A stretch of DNA of 64,000 nucleotides. It comes from Biformimicrobium ophioploci. GTDB lineage: Bacteria; Pseudomonadota; Gammaproteobacteria; Pseudomonadales; Cellvibrionaceae. The stretch is taken from NCBI RefSeq assembly GCF_030270605.1, contig NZ_BSYJ01000003.1, positions 310,001 to 374,000 on the forward strand. Reading direction: 5' to 3'. The notes under the pieces are model-generated. The model ran no database searches. It worked only from the letters and a program-made list of their open reading frames with translations, and was not told the origin of the DNA. A program made the translations under genes and the position numbers. This document shows positions 43,401 to 52,153 of this stretch, one piece after another (the stretch's first letter is position 1; the number at the start of each line of letters is the position of its first letter).

Positions 43401-43791
43401 ACACATTGTCCGTGCCGTTACGGTCACTGACGAATGCGATCTGCTTGCCATCGGGGCTGAAGCGCGGCTGGTGGTTCCAGGCCAGCTCATTGGTAATCGG
43501 GGTGGCCTTGCCGCCAGAAACCGGCATGGTGTAGATGTCACCGAGCATGTCGAAGATGATGGTGCGTCCATCCGGGCTGATGTCGAGGTTGCTCCAGGTG
43601 GTTTCGCGCGTGTCGATGGCGATCTTTTTGAGCTCGAACGGGGGCTTGTTTACGTCCCACTTGTCGGCCTTCTTTTGTTCCTTGCTTGCGGTCTCGGCAG
43701 CAGGTGGGGTGGCCACCTCCTTGGCTGCGAGGCTCGCCTGGGTGGCGACCAGCAGCGCCAGTGCGGCGCCGGTTCTGACTATTTTCTGCAT
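40450..43791 (-). CDS. Exported TolB-like propeller/amidohydrolase fusion protein
   Basis: The protein has 1113 residues with a Sec signal (about 1-23). Residues ~50-680 contain at least eight beta-propeller (WD40/PD40) repeats with the SPDGR-I-x-F or SPDGKQIAF pattern. Residues ~700-1080 are an amidohydrolase-superfamily domain with VMPGLVDAHAHG (first metal histidines), a Lys-containing ISVKSYAQPRRD, GHTGVEHSLP, TVHIGAHGQREGLGAHWEM and a closing GSIEAGKLADLAIIDGD. The layout matches known propeller amidohydrolases of unknown or peptidase-like activity. It is a single gene with its own terminator. Substrate cannot be set from sequence. Confidence 0.9.
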   Translation of the reverse strand: MQKIVRTGAALALLVATQASLAAKEVATPPAAETASKEQKKADKWDVNKPPFELKKIAIDTRETTWSNLDISPDGRTIIFDMLGDIYTMPVSGGKATPITNELAWNHQPRFSPDGKQIAFVSDRNGTDNVWVMDRDGSNLRAITSETGEDVIHSPNWSPDGQFLVARKGIMSTRSIAAGEIWMYHIGGGTGRQIKERIGGPVAQKNISDPAFSPDGRYIYYSIDVTPGTRWEYNKNSTEGLFAINRYDLLDGKEEQFVSGPGGAISPVPSPNGNKLAFIRRQDNKTSLFIKDLESGLEKPLFSGLERDLQETFGSHGNYVQYDWMPDGESLVVWTGGKFHRIPADGSARTEIVAHVQVDKQVAPAVRYAVDVAPEKFDVKMIRWAQKSPDGKQVAFQALGKIYIKDLATGAQRRLTRQEDHFEFYPSWSRDGSRITYVSWDDEKLGHVRSVSARSGRGYNVTSQPGLYVEPAFSPNGELVTYRRFTGGYLLSPEYSLEPGIYLADARGRWQRRINKDGFEPHFGADNDRVYFSDVSWAKGSAKVMFKSMNLEGKEEREHLNGAEITSFRLSPDSKWIAFTQDFKAFAAPFMPTGKSETISPKSKAVAVKQVSGQAGEYLHWSGDSSTLRWAHGPRLFERKLKDAFAFLPGAPAELPEPVEEGIHLGFSTDTAVPQQTFALVGGSVVTMRNANAEQEIIENGVVIVEGNRIAAVGKAGEVEIPAGARQMDVSGKTVMPGLVDAHAHGPQGREEIIPQQNWNLFSSLAFGVTTIHDPSNDSSEIFSAAEMQKAGIITGPRIFSTGTILYGAKALGYKAKINSLEDAEFHIRRMKEMGAISVKSYAQPRRDQRQQVLAAAQKHNIMVVPEGGGKFQHNMNMIVDGHTGVEHSLPIANIYGDVEQLWSQTEVGYTPTFVVAYGGLSGENYWYDRTEVWKNKRLTTYTPDYIVNPRSIRRPTAPDSHYNHVNVAKHAKQLRDKGVTVHIGAHGQREGLGAHWEMWMMEQGGFSAWEALRAGTIDGARYLGLDNDIGSIEAGKLADLAIIDGDVLSDLRLSEKVAYTVINGRIFEAESMNELDSDQRMAFFHERLPISAMPAPTAKAIQEKQQRHHWVH

Positions 43792-43940
43792 CGTAGTTCC
43801 CGATTGAGTCCACCGCTTGTGGCGGCAGGTTTATTGGAATTTGGGACGCTTAACCTAACGGCTGGTGGGGTAGGGCGCAAGCGGGGTGCGGCAAGTTGAA
43901 GCTGGCGCCGGTCGGCCGGGGCCGGCTATAAAGAGCGGGG

Positions 43941-43970
43941 CACAAAAAAGCCGGGGCATGCCCCGGCTTT
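43941..43970 (-). terminator. Rho-independent terminator of gltA
   Basis: AAAGCCGGGG and CCCCGGCTTT form a 10-bp stem (43948-43970 with a short central loop), followed on the reverse strand by a T-run. It is 27 bp after the gltA stop. Confidence 0.88.
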
Positions 43971-43997
43971 CGGTGGAAACGAAGTACCGCGACTGGC

Positions 43998-45275
43998 TTA
44001 CGCCGGGTAGTCGCGCTTCTCGTAACCGGTGTACAGCTGGCGCGGACGGCCAATCTTGTACGGGTTGGAGATCATCTCGTTCCAGTGCGCAATCCAGCCA
44101 GCGGTGCGGCCGGTGGCGAAGATCACGGTGAACATATCGGTCGGAATGCCGATTGCCTTCATGATGATGCCGGAGTAGAAGTCGACGTTCGGGTACAGCT
44201 TCTTCTCGACGAAGTACTCGTCTTCCAGCGCGATCTGCTCCAGCTTCTTGGCGATCTGCAGCAGCGGGTCGTTCTCTGCGCCCATGGCACCCAGTACCTG
44301 ATCGCAGATACCCTGCATGACGCGGGAGCGCGGGTCGAAGTTCTTGTAGACGCGGTGACCGAAGCCCATCAGGCGGAACGGATCGTTCTTGTCCTTGGCT
44401 TTCTTCACGTACTCGCCGATGCGGTCGACGCTGCCGATTTCCTGCAGCATGTTCAGTACCGCCTCGTTGGCGCCACCGTGTGCGGGTCCCCAAAGGGCGG
44501 CAATGCCGGAAGAGATACAGGCAAACGGGTTGGCACCGGAGGAGCCTGCCAGGCGCACGGTAGAGGTGGAAGCGTTCTGCTCGTGGTCTGCGTGCAGCAG
44601 GAAGATGATGTCCATCGCCTTGGCAACGATCGGGTCGATCTTGCTCGGCTGGGTCGGCGTGCCGAACATCATGTGCAGGAAGTTCTCGGAGTAAGACAGG
44701 CTGTTGTCCGGGTACATGAACGGCTGGCCCTTGGAGTGCTTGTAGCACATGGCGGCCAGGGTCGGCATCTTGGCAATCAGGCGGTCCGCGGAAATACGGC
44801 GGTGCTCCGGATCGGTGATGTCCAGCGAGTCATGGTAGAAGGACGCAAGCGCGCCAACCACACCGCACATCATCGCCATCGGGTGCGCGTCGTAGCGGAA
44901 GCCCTTGAAGAAGTTGACGATAGATTCATGAACCATGGTGTGGTTCAGGATGGTGTTGACGTACTTGTCTTTCTCGGCGGCGGACGGCAGTTCGCCGTTC
45001 ATCAGCAGGTAGGCTGTCTCGAGGTAGTCGGACTTCTCCGCCAGCTGCTCGATCGGGTAGCCGCGGTGCAGCAGCACGCCCTTGGCGCCGTCGATAAAGG
45101 TAATCTTGGATTCACAGGAGGCCGTCGAAACGAAACCCGGATCATAGGTAAACATGCCGTTGGCAGTCAGACTGGCCACGTCAACAACATCGGGGCCCAG
45201 TGTGCCGGAGCGAATCGGCAGGTCGATACCGCCTTCCTTGCCATCGATAGTAAGGTGGGCTTTCTTTTCAGACAT
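43998..45275 (-). CDS. gltA: Citrate synthase (type II)
   Basis: The protein has 425 residues from ATG 45275, which has AGGAG upstream and the family's [12 protein letters not shown] start; the longer open frame to 45404 crosses the promoter. It condenses oxaloacetate with acetyl-CoA. Active-site residues are in [35 protein letters not shown] and [12 protein letters not shown]. Length and N-terminal domain match hexameric, NADH-sensitive enzymes of gammaproteobacteria. It is transcribed away from the sdh-suc operon, an arrangement shared with many relatives. Confidence 0.97.
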   Translation of the reverse strand: MSEKKAHLTIDGKEGGIDLPIRSGTLGPDVVDVASLTANGMFTYDPGFVSTASCESKITFIDGAKGVLLHRGYPIEQLAEKSDYLETAYLLMNGELPSAAEKDKYVNTILNHTMVHESIVNFFKGFRYDAHPMAMMCGVVGALASFYHDSLDITDPEHRRISADRLIAKMPTLAAMCYKHSKGQPFMYPDNSLSYSENFLHMMFGTPTQPSKIDPIVAKAMDIIFLLHADHEQNASTSTVRLAGSSGANPFACISSGIAALWGPAHGGANEAVLNMLQEIGSVDRIGEYVKKAKDKNDPFRLMGFGHRVYKNFDPRSRVMQGICDQVLGAMGAENDPLLQIAKKLEQIALEDEYFVEKKLYPNVDFYSGIIMKAIGIPTDMFTVIFATGRTAGWIAHWNEMISNPYKIGRPRQLYTGYEKRDYPA

Positions 45276-45381
45276 TAACAGACTCCTGAAACTATTGTTC
45301 TGATCTGGCCAAAGCGGTGGAATATTGTGTTGTTGTGACCACCAGTGCGTGTGTGTTCCCTGGCCCGCAAAAGCGGGGCCA

Positions 45382-45409
45382 ACTATAGTCCCGCGGGCCC
45401 GCATGTCAA
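45382..45409 (-). promoter_or_regulatory. Sigma-70 promoter of gltA
   Basis: On the reverse strand TTGACA (45409-45404) is followed after 16 bp by TATAGT (45387-45382). The predicted start near 45375 leaves a leader of about 100 nt before ATG 45275. Confidence 0.8.
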
Positions 45410-45518
45410 TTGGTTTAAAGTCGTAGTCCGGCGCGAAAACGAGATTATCTGCGGCTCTGGCGCCGCCTTTCTATTGAAAATCCTTGCCTCTGGCGGGTGG
45501 TGCCGGAGTTTTAGTTTG

Positions 45519-45534
45519 TCAAACAAGTGTTTGA
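45519..45534. promoter_or_regulatory. PsrA-like operator between gltA and sdhC
   Basis: TCAAACA and TGTTTGA form perfect 7-bp arms around AG. The core CAAAC-N4-GTTTG fits the published PsrA consensus (G/C)AAAC-N2-4-GTTT(G/C). PsrA is a TetR-family fatty-acid sensor of gammaproteobacteria. The site lies about 110 bp upstream of the gltA promoter and 155 bp upstream of the sdh promoter, so activation or looping would be needed. Confidence 0.5.
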
Positions 45535-45688
45535 ACTGTTTTTGTGCTGAACTCCATCTGGTGCGCCGGAGTGTCGACAATTTACCCCGCTTTTGTTCGT
45601 TTTAGGTGCCATTCGGTGACAAAGTGAACGCTGGTTATCAAAAAATGAAACCCGCTGCAATTCGACGAACTGCGCGCCTGGGGTTGAA

Positions 45689-45717
45689 TTGTTTTTTAAG
45701 GCGCAAATGCCTATAAT
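45689..45717 (+). promoter_or_regulatory. Sigma-70 promoter of the sdh-suc operon
   Basis: TTGTTT (45689-45694) and a perfect TATAAT (45712-45717) are spaced by 17 bp and followed by a GC-rich start region. The predicted 5' leader before the sdhC GTG is about 157 nt. Confidence 0.75.
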
Positions 45718-45880
45718 CCGCGCGGCTTGCGCCCGGCCAGGGGGGCTTTGCGCGCACTAAAAGGGTGCTTCACCCTGAGCGCAGGGCTTGGCCGGAGTTC
45801 GCAAAAACGCGGCTTTATATGCCGTTCGACTCTACAGTGAAATTGGTGCCCAGTTTTTGGGGCGACAAGGTGTCCTACCA

Positions 45881-46255
45881 GTGAACCACAAAAGACCTGT
45901 CAATCTCGACATTTCGACGATCAAACTCCCCGTAACCGCGAAGGTTTCCATTCTGCATCGTGTCTCTGGCGTCATTCTTGTCGCTGCAGTCGCTGTACTG
46001 ATGTGGATGCTGGATACCAGCCTGGAATCCGCGGAAGGGTTTGCTTCAATCTCTGAAATCTTTAGCAGCACGCCAGCCAAGCTGCTGCTCTGGGCCTGTC
46101 TTGCAGCCCTGGCTTATCACCTGGTGGCCGGCTTGCGCCACCTCCTTATGGATATGGGGATCGGGGAATCCCTGGAAGGCGGCAAACGCGGCGCGGTGCT
46201 CGTGTTCGTGATTGCCCTGGTATTGATCGTACTTGCGGGGGTTTGGGTATGGTAA
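45881..46255 (+). CDS. sdhC: Succinate dehydrogenase cytochrome b556 subunit
   Basis: The protein has 124 residues from GTG 45881. This start is chosen because the conserved N-terminus (NHKRPVNLDISTIKLPVTA) begins there and AAGGTG lies 13 bp upstream; the frame is open to 45788 without similarity. Three transmembrane helices are visible, and the haem-ligand histidine lies in YHLVAGLRHLLMD. SILHRVSGV is the quinone-site signature. It anchors the flavoprotein and iron-sulfur subunits in the inner membrane. The stop overlaps the sdhD start (ATGGTAA). Confidence 0.93.
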   Translation: MNHKRPVNLDISTIKLPVTAKVSILHRVSGVILVAAVAVLMWMLDTSLESAEGFASISEIFSSTPAKLLLWACLAALAYHLVAGLRHLLMDMGIGESLEGGKRGAVLVFVIALVLIVLAGVWVW

Positions 46256-46617
46256 CCGCGGCAACCAGCTTTGGCCGTAACGGCCTTGCCGACTGGGTTG
46301 TACAGCGCGCGTCCGCGCTGGTGATGACAGCCTATGTGTTCTTCCTTCTTTATTTTATTTTCGCAACACCGGACTTCGGTTACGAAGCCTGGAAAGAGCT
46401 CTACAGCCAGCTCTGGATGCGTATTTTCAGCCTTCTGGCCCTGCTTTCCATCGTCGCGCACGCCTGGATCGGGATCTGGGCGGTGCTGACGGACTACTTC
46501 ACTACCCGCCTGATGGGGCCCAAGGCGACCGCGATTCGCCTGGTCTGCCAGCTGCTGCTCGCCGTGGTGCTGGTGACGTTCCTGGTCTGGGGTATTGAGA
46601 TTTTGTGGGGGTTATAA
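46249..46617 (+). CDS. sdhD: Succinate dehydrogenase membrane anchor subunit
   Basis: The protein has 122 residues from ATG 46249, inside the end of sdhC, so the two are translationally coupled. Three hydrophobic helices are present. [13 protein letters not shown] and [14 protein letters not shown] are the typical SdhD blocks, the latter with the haem/quinone-site histidine and Asp-Tyr. With SdhC it binds haem b and ubiquinone. The next gene begins 2 bp after its stop. Confidence 0.93.
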   Translation: MVTAATSFGRNGLADWVVQRASALVMTAYVFFLLYFIFATPDFGYEAWKELYSQLWMRIFSLLALLSIVAHAWIGIWAVLTDYFTTRLMGPKATAIRLVCQLLLAVVLVTFLVWGIEILWGL

Positions 46618-46619
46618 GA

Positions 46620-48392
46620 ATGGCGAACATGAGAACAATTTCATTTGACGGGATCGTCGTAGGTGGTGGCGGTGCCGGTATGCGCGCCGCACTGCAGATG
46701 GCCCAGTCCGGTTTCAAGACCGCGGTAATCACCAAGGTTTTCCCGACCCGCTCCCACACGGTATCCGCGCAGGGTGGTATCACCTGTGCAATTGCCAGCG
46801 ATGACCCGAACGACGATTGGCGCTGGCACATGTACGACACCGTCAAGGGTTCCGACTACATCGGTGACCAGGACGCGATCGAGTACATGTGTTCCGTGGG
46901 CCCGGAAGCCGTGTTCGAACTGGAACACATGGGCCTGCCGTTCTCCCGTACCGAAAATGGTCGCATCTACCAGCGTCCGTTCGGTGGCCAGTCCAAGGAC
47001 TTCGGCAAGGGCGGCCAGGCAGCACGTACCTGTGCGGCGGCTGACCGTACCGGCCACGCGCTGCTGCACACCCTGTACCAGGGCAACGTCAAGAACAACA
47101 CCGTATTCCTGAACGAGTGGTTCGCGGTGGACCTGGTGAAGAACCAGGACGGTGCCGTGGTTGGCGTTATCGCCATGAACATTGAAGACGGCGAAGTGGT
47201 CTTTGTTAAGTCCAAGGCGACCGTTCTCGCGACTGGTGGCGCAGGCCGTATCTTCGCCTCCACCACCAACGCACACATCAATACCGGTGACGGCGTGGGC
47301 ATGGCCCTGCGTGCAGATATCCCGGTACAGGACATGGAATTCTGGCAGTTCCACCCGACCGGCATTGCCGGCGCCGGTGTACTCGTGACAGAGGGCTGTC
47401 GCGGTGAAGGCGGCTACCTGGTTAACAAGGACGGCGAGCGCTTCATGGAGCGTTACGCGCCAAACGCCAAGGACCTCGCGAGTCGCGACGTGGTTGCGCG
47501 TTCCATGGTCCTGGAAATCCTCGAAGGTCGTGGTTGTGGCCCGGAAGGGGACCACGTGTTCCTGAAGCTGGATCACCTGGGTGAGGAAGCGCTGAATGCC
47601 AAGCTGCCGGGCATCCTCGAGCTGTCCCGTACCTTTGCGCACGCGGATCCGGTCAAGGTACCGATCCCGGTTGTGCCGACCTGTCACTACATGATGGGTG
47701 GCCTGGCAACCAATATTCACGGCCAGGTCCTGACCCAGGACGCGTCCGGCAATGAAAAGGTTGTCGACGGTATCTATGGCTGTGGTGAAGTGGCCTGTGT
47801 ATCCGTGCACGGCGCCAACCGTCTTGGCGGCAACTCGCTGCTGGATCTGGTGGTATTCGGCCGCGCATCCGGCCTGTTCATCGAGAAGGCCCTGCGCGAG
47901 GGTGTCGAGCACCGTGAAGCTTCCGATTCCGATATCGAAGCGGCCATGGCGCGCCTGGATCGCCTCGAGAACAAGAACGACGGTGAGAAAGCCTCCGACC
48001 TGCGCAAGGAACTGCAGAACGTCATGCAGAATCACTTCGGTGTATTCCGTCGTGGTGACTTCATGGCTGAAGGCGTCAAGAAACTGCACGACCTGCGTGA
48101 GCGTATCGAAAACGTGCGCCTGGACGACAAGAGCCGTGCATTCAACACCGCCCGTATCGAGGCGCTGGAACTGCAGAACCTGCTGGAAGTTGCAGAAGCA
48201 ACCGCGGTTGCCGCAGAGACCCGTACTGAAAGCCGCGGTGCGCATGCACGCGAAGACTTCCAGGATCGCGACGATGAAAACTGGCTGTGCCACTCCCTGT
48301 ACTTCCCGGAAGACAAGCGTGTTGGCAAGCGAGCTGTAAACTTCGCGCCGACCACCATGGAAGCGTTCGAGCCTAAAGCTCGTACTTACTAA
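46620..48392 (+). CDS. sdhA: Succinate dehydrogenase flavoprotein subunit
   Basis: The protein has 590 residues from ATG 46620 ([11 protein letters not shown]); a Met three codons later is possible. The FAD fold [15 protein letters not shown] is followed by the flavin-attaching histidine in [11 protein letters not shown] (His46). Substrate-site residues are in EFWQFHPTG and the catalytic Arg in [13 protein letters not shown] and neighbouring loops. It oxidises succinate to fumarate in complex II. The long open frame on the opposite strand is a codon-bias shadow. Confidence 0.97.
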   Translation: MANMRTISFDGIVVGGGGAGMRAALQMAQSGFKTAVITKVFPTRSHTVSAQGGITCAIASDDPNDDWRWHMYDTVKGSDYIGDQDAIEYMCSVGPEAVFELEHMGLPFSRTENGRIYQRPFGGQSKDFGKGGQAARTCAAADRTGHALLHTLYQGNVKNNTVFLNEWFAVDLVKNQDGAVVGVIAMNIEDGEVVFVKSKATVLATGGAGRIFASTTNAHINTGDGVGMALRADIPVQDMEFWQFHPTGIAGAGVLVTEGCRGEGGYLVNKDGERFMERYAPNAKDLASRDVVARSMVLEILEGRGCGPEGDHVFLKLDHLGEEALNAKLPGILELSRTFAHADPVKVPIPVVPTCHYMMGGLATNIHGQVLTQDASGNEKVVDGIYGCGEVACVSVHGANRLGGNSLLDLVVFGRASGLFIEKALREGVEHREASDSDIEAAMARLDRLENKNDGEKASDLRKELQNVMQNHFGVFRRGDFMAEGVKKLHDLRERIENVRLDDKSRAFNTARIEALELQNLLEVAEATAVAAETRTESRGAHAREDFQDRDDENWLCHSLYFPEDKRVGKRAVNFAPTTMEAFEPKARTY

Positions 48393-48409
48393 GCGGGGGA
48401 ATAAGAATT

Positions 48410-49114
48410 ATGTTGAACGTAAGCATTTACCGCTATAACCCGGAAACCGATAGCGCCCCGTACATGCAGGACTATCAGGTCGATACCCAGGGTAAGGACA
48501 TGATGGTGCTGGACGTGCTGGAACTGCTGAAAGCGCAGGATCCGACGCTGGCATTCCGTCGCTCATGCCGCGAGGGTGTGTGCGGTTCCGATGGCATGAA
48601 CATCTCCGGCAAGAACGGCCTGGCCTGTATCATGCCGCTGTCCGAAGCTGCGCCTAAAGGCAAGCTGGTACTGCGCCCGCTGCCGGGTCTGCCGGTAATC
48701 CGCGACCTGGTTGTGGACATGGAGCAGTTCTACGAGCAGTACAAGAAAATTGAACCCTACCTGCAGAACGATACGCCGGCGCCGGCCATCGAGCGTCTGC
48801 AGTCGCCGGAAGACCGCGCCAAGCTGGACGGCCTGTACGAGTGCATTCTGTGTGCCTGCTGTTCTACCAGCTGCCCGTCTTTCTGGTGGAACCCGGACAA
48901 GTTCATCGGCCCGGCCGGCCTGTTGCAGGCATACCGCTTCCTGGCGGACAGCCGCGATAATGCGACCGACGATCGTCTGGCCAACCTGGACGACCCGTTC
49001 AGTGTCTTCCGTTGTCACGGTATCCAGAACTGTGTCAGCGTTTGCCCGAAAGGCCTGAACCCGACTCGTGCGATTGGCCACATCCGCAACATGCTGTTGG
49101 CCCGGGGCGTCTAG
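48410..49114 (+). CDS. sdhB: Succinate dehydrogenase iron-sulfur subunit
   Basis: This 234-residue protein has three cluster motifs in the expected order: the 2Fe-2S site SCREGVCGSDGMNI with a following GLAC, the 4Fe-4S site CILCACCSTSCPSFWW, and the 3Fe-4S site CHGIQNCVSVCPKGLNP. It passes electrons from FAD to quinone. The spacing from sdhA is 17 bp. A terminator hairpin follows at 49168. Confidence 0.97.
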   Translation: MLNVSIYRYNPETDSAPYMQDYQVDTQGKDMMVLDVLELLKAQDPTLAFRRSCREGVCGSDGMNISGKNGLACIMPLSEAAPKGKLVLRPLPGLPVIRDLVVDMEQFYEQYKKIEPYLQNDTPAPAIERLQSPEDRAKLDGLYECILCACCSTSCPSFWWNPDKFIGPAGLLQAYRFLADSRDNATDDRLANLDDPFSVFRCHGIQNCVSVCPKGLNPTRAIGHIRNMLLARGV

Positions 49115-49167
49115 GCGCCAGAGCAGGCGTAACAAACGCCTTCCAGACACCGCCCTCAGGGCGGGGC

Positions 49168-49196
49168 AAAAACCGGTACCTTGGTTACCGGTTTTT
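49168..49196 (+). terminator. Terminator-like hairpin between sdhB and sucA
   Basis: AAAAACCGGTA (49168-49178) and TACCGGTTTTT (49186-49196) pair around a 7-nt loop, with the stem ending in five T. A second GC-rich hairpin (CGCCCT/GGGCGG, 49151-49164) precedes it. It may attenuate rather than end transcription, because no separate promoter for sucA is evident in the remaining 63 bp. Confidence 0.7.
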
Positions 49197-49259
49197 GCCT
49201 GTTTAGCAAGAGTTAACTGATGCAGCGGGAAGCCTGCGCTGCAAATCAAGGTAGGTAAA

Positions 49260-52097
49260 ATGCAAGAAAGCATCATGGAGCAACTGTGGAGCACCTCCCA
49301 TATCTCAGGGGGAAACGCTGCCTATGTTGAAGAGTTGTACGAGACTTATCTCCACGATCCTCAGTCCCTTCCGGAAGAATGGCGCAGCTACTTCGATAGC
49401 CTGCCGCGCATTGATGGCGCGCCGTCTCGCGATGCCTCCCACGCTGCCATTCGCCAGCATTTCGAGTTGCTTGGCAAGAACCGCGCGCGTCCGCTGGTTG
49501 CGCCGGGTTCCGGTGCTGTAAACGTAGAGCACGAACTCAAGCAGGTCAAAGTCCTGCAGCTGATCAGTTCCTATCGTCATCGCGGCCACAAGAAGGCCAC
49601 CCTGGACCCGCTCGGTCTGATGGCGCGTGAGCAGGTGCCGGATCTGCAGCTGAGCTACCACGGCCTGACGGATGGCGACCTCGACACCACTTTCCAGACC
49701 GGTGACCTGTTCCTGGGCCAGGCAGAAATGCCGCTGCGCGACATTATTTCTGCGCTGGAGAAAACCTATTGCGGCAATCTGGGTGCAGAGATCATGCACC
49801 TGTCCAACCTCGAAGAGCAGCAGTGGTTCCAGCAGCGCCTGGAAAGCACCCAGAGCCATCCGGGCTTCGGCAAGGACGCACAGGTGGAAATCCTGGAGCG
49901 CCTGTCTGCGGCGGAAGGTCTCGAGCGTCACCTGGATTCCAAGTACCCGGGCACCAAGCGTTTCGGTGTCGAGGGTGGCGAAAGCATGATCCCGCTGCTG
50001 GACGCGTTCATCCGTCGTTCCGGCACCTACGGTGCCAAGGAAGTCGTACTGGGCATGGCCCACCGCGGCCGCCTGAATACGCTGGTCAATATCTGGGGCA
50101 AGAACCCGGTTGACCTGTTCGAGGAGTTTGAGGGTAAGAAGACCCTGCACACCTCCGGTGACGTGAAGTACCACCAGGGCTTTTCCTCCAACGTCATGAC
50201 TCCGGGTGGCGAAGTGCACCTGGCCATGGCGTTCAACCCGTCGCATCTGGAAATCTGTGCGCCGGTAGTGGAAGGTTCCGTGCGTGCACGCCAGGATCGC
50301 CGTGGCGACACCACCGGTGACAAGGTTGTACCGATCAACATCCATGGCGATGCCGCATTTGCGGGCCAGGGCGTGGTACAGGAAACCCTGCAGATGTCCC
50401 AGACCCGCGGTTACTACACCGGCGGCACCCTGCACATCGTGCTAAACAACCAGGTGGGTTTCACCACGCACAAGCGTGAAGATGCGCGCTCCACCGAATA
50501 CTGTACCGACGTCGCCAAGATGATCGATGCACCGGTGCTGCATGTAAACGGTGACGACCCGGAAGCGGTGGTGTTCGCCGCGCTGCTGGCGGTGGATTAT
50601 CGCTACCAGTTCAAGAAAGATATCGTGATCGACCTGGTCTGCTACCGCCGTCGCGGCCACAACGAGACCGACGATCCGTCCGGCACCCAGCCGCTGATGT
50701 ACCAGGTGATCCGCAAGCACAAGACCACCCGCACCCTGTATGCGGAGAAGCTGGTCAATGCCGGCCTGCTGAGCAAGGCTGAAACCGATACGATTGCCAA
50801 CGACTACCGCGACAAACTCGACCGCGGCGAAGACGTGGCCTCTGGCCTGGTGAAGGAGCCTGACAGCTCCCTGTTCGTGGACTGGACCCCGTATCTGGAT
50901 CACGACTGGCGCACCGCTGGTGATACCTCTGTGGAGCTCTCCAAACTGCAGGATATCGCAACCCGCATGACCACCATCCCCGATGGTGTGGTGGTGCAGC
51001 GCCAGGTTTCCAAGATCTATGAAGACCGTCGCAAGATGGCCGGCGGTGCGTTGCCGCTGAACTGGGGCATGGCGGAAACGCTTGCCTACGGTACGCTGCT
51101 CGAAGAAGGCTACATGGTGCGCCTGACTGGTGAGGACGTGGGTCGCGGTACCTTCTCCCACCGTCATGCTGTCGTGCACAGCCAGAAAGACGGTGCGGCC
51201 TACGTACCGCTGCAGAAAATGGCCAGCGACCAGCCGGAGTTCTACATCTACGACTCGCTGCTGTCCGAGGAAGCGGTGCTCGCGTTTGAATACGGCTACG
51301 CCACCACCACGCCGAAGTCCCTGATCGTCTGGGAAGCCCAGTTTGGTGACTTCGCCAACGGCGCCCAGGTGGTGATCGACCAGTTCATCACCTCCGGTGA
51401 GCACAAGTGGGGCCGTATGTGTGGCCTCACCATGCTGTTGCCGCACGGTTACGAAGGGCAGGGCCCGGAGCACTCTTCTGCGCGCCTCGAGCGTTACATG
51501 CAGCTGTGCGCCGAGCACAACATCCAGGTTTGTATCCCGACCACGCCGGCACAGATCTTCCACCTGCTGCGTCGCCAGGCCATTCGCCCGATGCGCCGCC
51601 CGCTGGTGATCATGAGTCCGAAGTGGATCCTGCGTCACAAGCTCGCGACGTCCACCCTGGAAGAGCTGTCCGGCGGAGAGTTCCAGACGGTCATCCAGGA
51701 CGAGGCTGTCGATCCGGCCAAGGTCAAGCGCCTGGTGCTGTGTTCCGGCAAGGTCTACTACCACCTACTGGAAGCACGTATGGAGCGCGAGCAGGACGAC
51801 GTGGCATTTGTGCGTATCGAGCAGCTGTACCCCTTCCCGGACGAGCGCTTTGCCGAAGTGCTGAAGCCGTACACCAACCTGCAGGATGTGGTGTGGTGTC
51901 AGGAAGAGCCGATGAACCAGGGTGCCTGGTATCACAGCCAGCACCACATGCGCCGCGTGATTGCCGAGCACGATGAAAAGCTGTACCTGCACTACGTGGG
52001 TCGTGAAGCGTCTGCTGCTCCGGCATCCGGTTACATGTCCACGCACCTGGAAGAACAGAATCAATTCATCAACGAGGCGCTGACCATCACCAAATAG
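49260..52097 (+). CDS. sucA: 2-oxoglutarate dehydrogenase E1 component
   Basis: This is a 945-residue thiamine-diphosphate enzyme that decarboxylates 2-oxoglutarate and succinylates the lipoyl group of SucB. The start has AAGGTAGG about 5 bp upstream. Conserved parts are the N-terminal SGGNAAYVEELYETYL, which contacts E2, RFGVEGGESMIPLLDAF, VVLGMAHRGRLNTLVN, the ThDP/Mg site GDAAFAGQGVVQET and NNQVGFTTH, and C-terminal VEQLYPFP-type IEQLYPFPDERF. Length is standard for proteobacteria. Confidence 0.97.
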   Translation: MQESIMEQLWSTSHISGGNAAYVEELYETYLHDPQSLPEEWRSYFDSLPRIDGAPSRDASHAAIRQHFELLGKNRARPLVAPGSGAVNVEHELKQVKVLQLISSYRHRGHKKATLDPLGLMAREQVPDLQLSYHGLTDGDLDTTFQTGDLFLGQAEMPLRDIISALEKTYCGNLGAEIMHLSNLEEQQWFQQRLESTQSHPGFGKDAQVEILERLSAAEGLERHLDSKYPGTKRFGVEGGESMIPLLDAFIRRSGTYGAKEVVLGMAHRGRLNTLVNIWGKNPVDLFEEFEGKKTLHTSGDVKYHQGFSSNVMTPGGEVHLAMAFNPSHLEICAPVVEGSVRARQDRRGDTTGDKVVPINIHGDAAFAGQGVVQETLQMSQTRGYYTGGTLHIVLNNQVGFTTHKREDARSTEYCTDVAKMIDAPVLHVNGDDPEAVVFAALLAVDYRYQFKKDIVIDLVCYRRRGHNETDDPSGTQPLMYQVIRKHKTTRTLYAEKLVNAGLLSKAETDTIANDYRDKLDRGEDVASGLVKEPDSSLFVDWTPYLDHDWRTAGDTSVELSKLQDIATRMTTIPDGVVVQRQVSKIYEDRRKMAGGALPLNWGMAETLAYGTLLEEGYMVRLTGEDVGRGTFSHRHAVVHSQKDGAAYVPLQKMASDQPEFYIYDSLLSEEAVLAFEYGYATTTPKSLIVWEAQFGDFANGAQVVIDQFITSGEHKWGRMCGLTMLLPHGYEGQGPEHSSARLERYMQLCAEHNIQVCIPTTPAQIFHLLRRQAIRPMRRPLVIMSPKWILRHKLATSTLEELSGGEFQTVIQDEAVDPAKVKRLVLCSGKVYYHLLEARMEREQDDVAFVRIEQLYPFPDERFAEVLKPYTNLQDVVWCQEEPMNQGAWYHSQHHMRRVIAEHDEKLYLHYVGREASAAPASGYMSTHLEEQNQFINEALTITK

Positions 52098-52153
52098 GTG
52101 TTGCAAGCGGAACAAAAGAGTAAATAGAGCGAACACTCTCAGGAACAGGAACG

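Larger units (their letters stand above)
45276..45880. other. gltA-sdhC divergent control region
   Basis: These 605 bp hold no gene. I see a reverse promoter for gltA (45382-45409), a forward promoter for sdhC (45689-45717) and a PsrA-like palindrome between them (45519-45534). The sdhC leader from about 45724 to 45880 is some 157 nt with short hairpins, for example AGGGTG/CACCCT near 45763-45777. The stretch 45540-45685 shows nothing else recognisable. Confidence 0.75.

Noticed and set aside
45276-45404. N-terminal extension of citrate synthase up to 45404
   Set aside because: It would run through the gltA promoter hexamers at 45382-45409, whereas ATG 45275 has a good RBS and the family's usual start.
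45788-45880. Longer N-terminus for SdhC from 45788
   Set aside because: The extra 31 residues have no similarity to SdhC, and GTG 45881 begins at the conserved N-terminus with an AAGGTG upstream.
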